Positions 42,101-51,463 of a DNA stretch of 64,000 nucleotides are shown piece after piece. The DNA is from Craspedostauros australis (taxonomy: Eukaryota; Bacillariophyta; Bacillariophyceae; Mastogloiales; Achnanthaceae). The position numbers and the translations under genes are program-made. The DNA lies in NCBI GenBank assembly GCA_026770025.1, contig JAMXDE010000056.1, positions 1-64,000 of the forward strand. The letters are read 5' to 3'. The notes below the pieces were generated by a model. That model had not been told where the DNA came from. It ran no database searches and was given only the letters and a program-made list of their open reading frames with translations. Numbering within the stretch: the first letter of the stretch is position 1; the number at the start of each line of letters is the position of its first letter.

Positions 42101-45100
42101 CGCAGAGCATGTTTCACTGAACACCAAGATCGTCGAAATGCAGTCCATCATCGATGATCAGCAGTGCGAACTTGACCAGGCAGAGGAACGGCTGGTGGAT
42201 GAACGACAGAAATCATCGCAGCTGGTTCAAGGAAACGACACCGCGGAAGCGCAGAAGACGGAGCTGGTTCAGCTGCTGGATGCCGAAAAGCAGCAACGTG
42301 AGCAGCTGGCGCAGGAACTGGAGCGGCAGACTCTGACCTTGCAGCAAATCAAATCCAACAAACAACAAGCTGAGGAGGAGGCGCAGAAGACGGAATGCGC
42401 GCTGCGAGATGAAATCGATCAGCTCACCCGCACGCTGGAAACGAACGAGAAAGTCAACAGCGAGCGCTTGGAGGAGTTGGAAGCTGCAAACAGCAGATTA
42501 AGGACCGTTCAAGCATCCCTTGGCAGCGACGCTGTGCAAAAGCAACAAGAGCTCGAGGATCTTCGTCAATTGCACGAACAGTCCGAACTTCAGGCATTGC
42601 AACTCGTGCAACAGCACAAGATGGAGATCGACAGCGCGAACGCACAATGCTGTCGATTGCGGGCAGAGATGGACGACATGGCCAAGGAGAACGAGCGCTT
42701 GACCAGCGTCTGTCAAGCATCTTCCGACGAGCTTAAGCAGCATCAGGACGCTATGGCAACCCTCGAACAAGACGCGAGAGAGAAGGCGGATCGGTTGCTT
42801 CGTGTTGAACAAGACTTGCAAAATGCAGCGGAGCAGAAGAAAGCCCACATCGCCGAGATTGAGAGCTTGGCCAAAGACAAGCAAAGCCTGACGACGAAGG
42901 CGTCCGCGCTACAGCAGCGGGTCGACGAGGTGGAATCAAGGAACGACGATTTGGTCATGCAAGCGGCCAAGGCGCAAGATGAGTTCCAGGACACCGAAAA
43001 CCAGCTGGTACTGCAGCAGAAAGAGATTTCAGACCTTCGCACCCAGCTACGCTCCGCCGAAGATGAGAATCAAGATCTTCGCGCCGATCTGGAGAAGTCA
43101 GTGAAGTCAAACGAGGCAAAGGGTAGACAGGTTCTGTCGAGCATCCACAAGATGGCTGAAAAGCTATCGATGCCAACCGCACACATCAAAAAGGTGCCCT
43201 TGGATCATCCAAAAACTTCATCTTTGGCATGCGCCGCATCCTTCACACCAGAGAGGACAGGGGGCCTGCGCAACCTCGACGAGGTTGAGGCAGCAACTGC
43301 CACCCTCATCTCGGCGCTGGAAACGAGGCTGAACCATGTCACGAAGGAGCTGAGCGATGCAACGCAGCAGCTCGACAATTCCACGGCCGAGATCGATGAG
43401 GTGCGCAAACAAGCAGAAGGTCATGAATCCACCATATCGATTCTCGAGGCGAACAAATCCGTCCTTGAGAAGGAGCTGTCCACCGCGATGAAGATGGTCA
43501 CCGAATCCGAGTACGACATGAATCGGCTGGAGACCGAACTCGAAAGCTCCACGGCTGAGGTTCGTAACCTCCTGGCGGAGGTGGATGATCTGAAGCAATC
43601 CAATTCTGCCATCACCGACGACATCAAGACAAATCTCGCGAGGTCTTCATCGCAGAACGCCCAACTGCGTGAATCATTGAGCGCTGCCACCCTCCACAAT
43701 GGGGAGCTGAAGGCCAAGGTGCACGATCTCGAGGATGACCTCAAGGACTCCCAGCAGCGTGAGCTATCCGCCGAGGAAAACCAGCAACGCCTGCAAACGA
43801 CGGCCATGCATCTGCAGCAACGCATCGCCACTTTGGAGCGTGATAACGCTTCGGCAACAACGACCATCGCGACGTTGAAGCACATCATCGAAGAACTCAC
43901 GGCAGAAAAGGCCCGTCTGCTGCACACTTGCGAACAGAAGGAGCGGGCGACGCAATCGGAGGCACGCAGCAGCGACCAGCTGCGTATCGATTTGTCCACC
44001 AAGGAGGATGAGATCGCGGCGAATATTGTCCAGCTCATGACCCGCGACACCAAGATCCAAGCCTTGAGCAAGGCCAACAAGAAGCAGCAAGATGCGTTGC
44101 AACGAATGATGCACCATCTCCTCGACATGCAGAAGGCCAGTCATGAGGCCAAGCTCGAGGCTGAAGCATCTGCCCATGGACTCCAGGCGAGCGTCGATGG
44201 ATTGAAGGACTCGCTGACGCACAAATCTATTTGCATGGCAGCGCTGCAACATCAGTTCACATGCCAAGCAGATGAGCTCGATGATCTGTACAATTTGAAT
44301 TCACAAATTGTCAGCGACCTCGAGCTTGTGCAGCAGCGCCACGCGGAGGTCACCGATGAGCTTGCGCTACTTCAGGAAGACTTCAATGCGGCCAAGACCG
44401 AGCTGGTGTACAGCGAGCTGAAGATCAAGGAACTCAAGCATGACAAGGCGAAGGAGGATCAACAACTCCATGCGCACATCGATGATCTAGAAGGCACCTG
44501 CAGGCAGCTTGAGAGCGAGAACAAGACTCTGGAAAGCGAGATTTCCGCGCTCCAACTGCAACAGCTGGACAGCAACGACATACATGCTGGCGAGCTTGAG
44601 AGGTTGGAGATGGAGATCGAATGTGCAAAGCAGGAGCTGGAAACTGTCCACAAGAACAGGAACGCAGAACGCAACGAGAACGAGTGCATCCATCACAAGC
44701 TCTCCGAGGACATCAGATCGTTGACTCTCCGCAATCAAGCCGCCGCAAAGGACCTGACCGTGGCGAATCAGAGAGTCATGGAGCTGGAAGAGATCATCGA
44801 CGAGGAGCACGCCGTGCTCAACCAATTCAAGGAGAAGCAGCTGCTGGACATGCAGGCCAACGACAAGAGTTCAACGGATCTGAAATCCCAACTCGAGAAG
44901 TGTCAGGAGGATCTCGAAGACGCCACACTGTCGCACGAGGCAGCCAAGCATTGCCTCCAACAGCGAGTTGACTCCCTGCAACTGGACTTGACGCAGACAA
45001 AGACCGAGCTATCGGACACCAGATCTCGCCTCGACTCAGCAAGGCAGGAGCTGCAAACCGAAACGGCTCGCCGTAACGACAGCATGATTGAACTGGAGCA

Positions 45101-48100
45101 GCTCAAGCAGACGCAACAGGAGGAGCTTGACGCTGTGCGCACCGAACACGACCAAACCATCGCCAAGGTCGTACGCGACCGAGACGCAAGCGAGCGCATG
45201 TACCATGAGACGCTTTCGCAAGTCGAGTCGATGAAGATCGAATTGGCAACCGCGGTTCATTCGTCCAATAATGAGCACAAGGTGGCAACGAAGCTGAAGC
45301 ACGACAATGAGCAGCTCAAGAAGTCGCTGAAAGCGGTCGAGAATGACCTGGCCGATCTCCGGTGCGAGCTCCTGATGATAAATGAAGAGCTGGAGGAGTC
45401 CACGCAAGGAAGCCAATGCAGCGACCTCTCGGATGAGTTTGACGCAGGCGAGAGCCGAGGTGGTCTCAAGCAGAAGCTGAAGGCAGCTGAGGAAACTCTC
45501 ATCCAGCACACAGAGACTAATGAGAACTTCCAAAAGCAGATCTCAATGCTGCAGACACGATCCTCTTCGCTGTCGGACGAGTTGAAGAACCTGCAGCACA
45601 CGAACAAGAAGCTGGAGATGACGATCGCCTCGCTGCGAGACTCCAAGGCGCAGCGCGAAGCGGAGATGCAACGATCAGAAGAGAGCGTTGCGGAACAAGC
45701 CGCAGTCGCTGACAAGCTTCGTGCCGACCTCAATCGACGACTCTCCGAGAACGCAGGCCTGTCCGTGTACATCGAGAATCTTGCTACAGAGATCGAAATG
45801 ATGTCTGAGACACAGCGAGAGATGGTCGAACGCCACGAGCGTGAAGTGCAACCGCTCCAGGTCTGCATCAAGGGACTGCTGGCTGAGGCCATCGCTTTGC
45901 AACTGCTAGGCAATGGCCAGAAGATCAAGGCCATGGAAGCTGCGAATGACGCGAAGCGAAGCGCTGCGCGAGTTCAGTCGCTTGAGATCCAGCTCCATGA
46001 GGTCATTTCCGATTCGGAAGCCACCACGAAGTTGATGGAAAAGGCGAATGCGGAAATGGATGCACTGGAAACCCAGTTGCATAGCAAAGCAACCGAATGC
46101 GATGATCTCCAGCAGCTCTTGTCACATGCGAAGCAAAACGAAAACGAGCTGCTGCATTCGTTGCAAGCAAGCAATGCCGAAGTGGAAGCCCGCAGACTGG
46201 AAATCGAGAAGGAGCAACTTGAGAGCCAGCAGCAACGGGAGGTTCGCGAACAGCTCGCGATGGAACTTGCCGAAGCCTCGAGGGTGCTCGCATCTCACAA
46301 GGCGAAGATCAAGAGCCTCGAGTGCGGCTTGGCCGAAGCGACCCAGGACGCAGCTTCGCGTTCTGAGCATGTGGACTCCCTCCTCGAATCCGTGCAAACA
46401 GCAGGAGTGAAGCATCTGGAACAGGTCCAAGACATGCAGCAGAGACTGGAAGTCCTGCGCGCGGAGCGAGACGCGGTGCTCACCGAGAAGGATGAGTGCG
46501 AGGAAGCGGTCGGAGAGCACCTGCGCAAGATCTCACACCTCGAGCGCGTGTGCGAGTCGATGCAGGAACGGTACGACGAGCAGAAGCAAGTTCAGAAGGA
46601 CCTCAAGGCCAAGCTGAAGGCAACGCAATCTTCCTTCGATGAGTGCGAACACACCAAGCGTCACATCGAAAAGGACCTGGCGAACAAGAAGCTCGAATTG
46701 GAGCACTGCCATTCGCAGCTTGATGTGATGGAAGCCACTGTCTCTCGCTTGAAATCAGACTGCGTGATGCTGTCTGAATCAGACGCGCAGCGCACTTCGT
46801 GGGGGAATGATGATGACGACGACGACATCGTCAAGCTGCACCTTGAGATCAACGATCTTTCGTCGCGGCTGTCGGCTGCTTCCACATGCCTGCAACGCGA
46901 ACGAAGCGAAACTTCCAAGCTAAACATGTCACGCAACCACCTCCTGGAGTTCGTGCGCGCCACCATCAACGACTTCACCAGCCTCCATGAGGCGGTGATG
47001 ATGAAGACTCTCACAATCCAGAATCTGAATGAGCAGCTGACTGCGCAGCGGTATCTACCATCGCTGGATCTTGCTGGCATCGAGAAAGTCGGAGCACGCG
47101 ACGTTCGCAGCTGTCTGGACGATGTCGTGGTGATGATCTCCGACCATTTCGTGTCGATCGAGAGCAAGAAGGAGGAGTTCGAGCGGTGGAAGGATGGCGA
47201 TCGTCAGCTGGTTGCCAGCAGAGAGCTGCAGCCGTCCTCGTTGCTGTCGACGCCGGGGAGAAAGGGGAGCAACGGCGCAGAGAACGAGACGGCGAGGTTG
47301 AAGGAGAAATGCGAGGACGTGAAGCGTATCCTCCATGATGACATCCTTACGCCGATGAAGGCATCGAGGTCGGAACCAAGATCGCCGGAGCAACAGCACG
47401 GCCAAGGGGTGGACACGGACGCTCTGCAACGATCGATTCAAATCCTGGAAGAGCAGATGCACGAGATGACGAAGGATCTGGAATTCGCCAACATCAGTCT
47501 GCGGGAGAAGGACCAGCTGTTTTCAGAGATGGAGGCGTTGGTGTCGCAGCTCGAAAGCGAAAGGCTTTCACTGGAACGAAGGATCCAGAGCATGGACATG
47601 GATGTGACGGAGCTGGAGACAAAGCTCACATCGGAGCGGCAGAGACGCATCCACGCCGAGCAGAAGCTTTCGAGCTCGAACGTGACACGCCGACCCATCT
47701 CAGTCGTCTCCGTGTCCTCGCTGCACAACTCCAACAGATCTGAAACGAAGCTGGCAGCCGCCCGGATGATGATGGGAACGTTGGAACGCAGGAGCAGCAG
47801 CGAAAAGGCTGTCGCCTTCCGCAAATGGACCTGCGCAACGAGCGCATCGCTGGCGTCATCACAGCAGGAGCAGTCCGCCATGGCACTCTCCAAGCAGCTC
47901 GAGATCACGCGCGAGAAGCTGGTGACGCTAAAATCGCGCCTGAGGAACGGAAGGCGATCATCTACGTCGTCTGCATCCTCGGCGGCCGGTCTGACAGAAG
48001 GATCGGAAGTTGCCAAGAAATCACGGTTGCTGCGCCTGCTCGACAAGCTTGACAAGACGAAGAGGAACGGGAAGGAGAACAGCGGGAAAGCTAGCTTCTA

Positions 48101-48101
48101 A
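39102..48101 (+). CDS. Giant PDZ-domain coiled-coil protein
   Basis: The long frame has no ATG near its start, so a small first exon is needed: 39102-39158 (MVTLAVHSENEDAQGRIIT) with a GTGAGT donor, then a 249-bp intron and exon 2 at 39408-48101, both phase 0, giving 2,916 residues. Residues about 89-187 resemble a PDZ domain (YSVVFNSGSIGLQLEPL, SGRINPGDLVLAVKTG). A Pro/Ser-rich linker follows. Near 460-520 is a threefold repeat of SSSYQLGNAVATKVVPAVA type. From about 530 to 2,880 the chain is almost continuous heptad coiled coil rich in Gln, Glu and Leu, ending in a basic tail (RLLRLLDKLDKTKR). Architecture suggests a long tether or filament at an organelle or cytoskeleton, like golgins or centrosomal scaffolds, but no GRIP or other targeting domain is evident. 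Function unknown. Confidence 0.88.
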
Positions 48102-48356
48102 AAAAGTCATTGTGATGCAAAGTGTAGCATAATTGATCGTAGCGTAATCTACGGTACTCTGCAATTACTGATCACAACAGGTCCGCAGTGTGAACACTCT
48201 TCACAACACCATTGACTAATAGCACAACAGGAACAAGAATATGCGCAAACGGCGATGCAAGGCCGGTAATGTGGATGTCACAATTTATGATGCAACAATA
48301 GCAGTTCTCTCTGGAGAGAGTTGGGTGAGTATTTCGTTTGTGGAGTATTCGTTACT

Positions 48357-49297
48357 CTAAATCTTGATGGTTGCCGGACCCTGGATGTTGTTGAGACATG
48401 AGAGTCTGGCATTTGGGAACTTCTTGAGCTTGTTGTCTGTTCGAGAGGCAATACAAGACGTAGAATACGCGTGCAACAGAGTGCGAGTGTTGGGTACAAA
48501 GTTGTGAGTTCATTTGTGCGTTCGTGCACCTGGTTGACTCTGCACGAATATTGAATGGTACAGGTGCATCCCCTTTTCCATTTGTCGAGCAGGTAACAGA
48601 TGGGCAGTATTGAGCTCCATTCGTTCGAGTCTTCCAACTCCAATTTCAATTGCAATCTCACAGCGCACTCACCTTCGTACTCCGATCGCTCAGCCCAGCC
48701 TTCCGACTCCACGAAATCGGCTGCACAGAATGTGCATTGGCCACCGCCGCCGCAGTTGCCGAGCTTCTTCTTGAGGCCCTTGTAGACCTCAATCTGATTG
48801 TCCAACAGCGTCTGTCGCAAATTGTCCCCGACCTTGGCATCGATGACGGTCTCCTTATCCCCTTCCTCCAGAACCTTGATCTGCACGGCCGTGCCAACGG
48901 GGAACATGTCTTCGGCTTCCGCGCCCATGAATTCGAGCTCGACCGGCGACGGGGCCTCGATCAATTTCTCCATGACATCATCAAAAGCGAGGGTCGTGCA
49001 GTCCTGCCCCGACACCTTGGAGACCACCAGTCCTTGCAGTGCGTACGGCGCCGTGACTGCCGAGCCTTCTTCCGCCAATTCCAGCACGTAGACGCCCTTT
49101 GGTTCGCCTTCTTCGACCTCCTCCAAGATCATGCCCAACGGCTTCTCCAATGTCACGGCGATGGCTTCCGATTCAGATTCGAAGAGTCGGGTGGTGGATC
49201 TTGCGGAGGTGGTCGGGATGGCAGACGCCACCGAGAAGGCATCGATCGATTGCGACAACCACGCGACTTGCGCGATGCATGTGAGGAAGGTCTTCAT
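48357..49297 (-). CDS. Plastid PDZ-like/2Fe-2S ferredoxin-domain protein (PnsB3/NDF4-like)
   Basis: Two exons, 48673-49297 and 48357-48436, joined by a 236-bp phase-1 intron (GTGAGT donor, AACAG acceptor), giving 234 residues. The second exon supplies the fourth cluster cysteine. A signal peptide with a SIDA-F junction at residue 20/21 is followed by a Ser/Thr/Arg stretch, the bipartite plastid targeting pattern of diatoms. Residues about 45-125 look PDZ-like (GVYVLELAEEGSA, LQGLVVSKVSG). The ferredoxin-like domain at 138-234 has GDNLRQTLLDNQIEVYKG and cluster cysteines at 182, 188, 191 and 222 (CGGGGQC spacing x5, then x2). This domain matches the PnsB3/NDF4 group known from plant chloroplast NDH. 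A diatom plastid lacks that NDH complex, so the role here is open. Confidence 0.85.
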
Positions 49298-50026
49298 GGT
49301 GATTCGGTATGAGTGCGAGGTAGAGAGAGAGAGAGTGCGAGTACTGTGGACAATCCAATCAGGAACAGGGACCAAGTCGGATTCTTCGACGAAAGCTGAC
49401 TGCTGGGGTAGTGCCAAAGATTGAATGAAAAACGGATGAACGGGTGCGTGCAGGATGCAGATTGATGACACCCTCTCTTGGTATTGGTGTCGTGTGTGTG
49501 ATGTTGTGCAGATGAGCCGATCATGGTGAGACCAACTGATGTCATTGATGTCCGATCTGTGCGGTGACGTTGTTTTCGTTGATGTGTCGTCATCTCTCTG
49601 AAACGGGTCCAGAAATGGACTAACACCAGCATCCATGGAAGAAACCAACTTTGGACTCATTCGACTTTCACAATAGTGTTCATTCTAATCGATTATTCCG
49701 CTTCGGAGCTCTTTTTACATAAATATATCAGTGATAATAGCAGTGATACAATTCCATCACAGAAAAAACAAAAACACGACGTCTGATCAAGATTCGCCAC
49801 GGAACATTTTTTCGATGACTCCGTGTCTTTCCACCACATCACGTCGCCTGCGTTCTCGTGACAACTTCATCGATCCTCCATCTGTGTTCTCCCTTCATCA
49901 TCTCCACCAACATCACGTGTTCAGCAATCAACAAGGCAACAAGCCAAAATCAACAAGTAACAATCACTAACACCACAAACCTCTCTACTCTACTCCATTC
50001 TAATCGCAAAGTGAAGCAACGCCCAC
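49298..50026. promoter_or_regulatory. Shared divergent upstream region
   Basis: The 729 bp between the start codons of the plastid 2Fe-2S gene (minus) and the acid phosphatase gene (plus) must hold both promoters. A GA microsatellite lies at 49325-49336 and an A/T-rich ACATAAATATATC patch at about 49717. No defined motif is claimed. Confidence 0.45.
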
Positions 50027-51388
50027 ATGAGGCGAACTTCCAAAATGAAGCTCCCATCGATGGTTTCATGTCACTGGAATGGCATTGCGTCATTCCTGCT
50101 GCTGAGTTCTGCGCGACGCAGCTTCGCGTCATTGCCAGGATCAACGGCTCCCAAACGATACCGCACGTTGCAGGTTCAGATCGTCCATCGGCATGGAGAC
50201 CGCACTCCCATCACGCCGCTGAAGGACGCCGCATACTGGGAATCCACGTTGGTGCCGTCAGATCTGCTGGAGAAGATCGAGGAAGGCACGCGCATCGTTC
50301 GCAAGGAGGAAGATGCATCGACGCAAGCTTCCAGCAAGCACGCCGCCGGTGGGCGCGGTCCATTCGGCAAGCTGACCAAGCTGGGTCTCTTCCAGATGGT
50401 CGATCTGGGCACCAAGCTGCGCGAGGAGCTCGTGCAGCACGATTCCGACGAGGATCGCTTCCACGCCGATCCGCATGGCAACTTGCACAGCAGCACGATC
50501 TTCCGACCCAGCAAGCCGCTGTCGGCAGAGAACGTCCGCGTCGTCTCCACCGACTTCCCGAGGACCATCCAGAGCGTGCAAGGCGTTCTCGTGGGTCTGT
50601 TTCCGGATGGCGTTGCGCAACCGCCCCAAACTGGCAACAACCGCGACGCCACCATCGACATTGACGTGCGACACACGCACTGGATGATCCCAGACCCGCA
50701 ACCACGCCGCACCACGGAGCAGGTGGATCTCGAGGAACAGATCATGGCGCAACCGCACATCGCGCAGAAGGAACAGGCCATGAAACCGCTGGCGATGCGC
50801 ACGACCGACGCCCTGCGCCATCTGCTCGATGACGGGGCCTTCGACATGAAGTTCGGCGTCGGCGAGGAGATCGATGACGGCGGTGCCGTGAGCGAGCGTC
50901 CGCTGCCATGGGCCCAGCTAGCCGAGATCACCAAGTGCCTCAAGGTCCGGGATCTGCTGCCGTCCACCATCCCTGCCGCCGATCAGCATGAGATCATGCA
51001 GTACCTGGGACAGAAGTGGTTCGATTGCTTGCGCCATCCGCGGTTGAGCTACCTCGCCATGAACACCTTCGCGACTGCGTTGATCACGAATCTGCAATCT
51101 CCGGCAAAGCATCCTCCGCTGCATTTGTACAGCGCCCACGACTCGGCGTTGATCGGGTTGTTGTGCGCATTCCGGTTGAACCCTCCCAAGGAATGGCCAC
51201 CGTACGGGAGCTTCCTCAAGATCGAGCTCGTTGAGATGACCGCGATGGAAGGGGATGCAGAACCGGAGCACGTCGTGCGGTTTTCATTGAATGGGAAAAC
51301 CTTGGAATGCGAATGGAGCGATCGGGAGGATTGCATCACGTTGGAACGGTTGGTGGAGAAGGTCACGACGGAGGGAGCGTCGGCCTAA
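50027..51388 (+). CDS. Histidine acid phosphatase (ACP6-like)
   Basis: A single-exon, 453-residue protein from ATG 50027. The N-terminus has a hydrophobic segment (about 19-37: GIASFLLLSSARR...) that may be a signal or organelle-targeting sequence. The catalytic RHGDRTP motif is at residues 55-61, whose His becomes phosphorylated, and the proton-donor HD pair lies in YSAHDSALIG near residue 370. Between them are KLGLFQMVDLGTKLREEL and VVSTDFPRTIQSVQGVLVGLFP, the Arg-containing block that contacts phosphate. This arrangement fits branch 2 of the histidine phosphatase superfamily, closest to ACP6 lysophosphatidic acid phosphatase. The substrate is inferred. The gene is convergent with UFL1, with 75 bp between their stop codons. 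Confidence 0.92.
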   Translation: MRRTSKMKLPSMVSCHWNGIASFLLLSSARRSFASLPGSTAPKRYRTLQVQIVHRHGDRTPITPLKDAAYWESTLVPSDLLEKIEEGTRIVRKEEDASTQASSKHAAGGRGPFGKLTKLGLFQMVDLGTKLREELVQHDSDEDRFHADPHGNLHSSTIFRPSKPLSAENVRVVSTDFPRTIQSVQGVLVGLFPDGVAQPPQTGNNRDATIDIDVRHTHWMIPDPQPRRTTEQVDLEEQIMAQPHIAQKEQAMKPLAMRTTDALRHLLDDGAFDMKFGVGEEIDDGGAVSERPLPWAQLAEITKCLKVRDLLPSTIPAADQHEIMQYLGQKWFDCLRHPRLSYLAMNTFATALITNLQSPAKHPPLHLYSAHDSALIGLLCAFRLNPPKEWPPYGSFLKIELVEMTAMEGDAEPEHVVRFSLNGKTLECEWSDREDCITLERLVEKVTTEGASA

Positions 51389-51463
51389 ACAGGACGAGCA
51401 CTAGTAAAGTACGAGCAGTAGCTTGATGAGAGACTCAATTGAATTTCCTACCCTTATCGTGTT

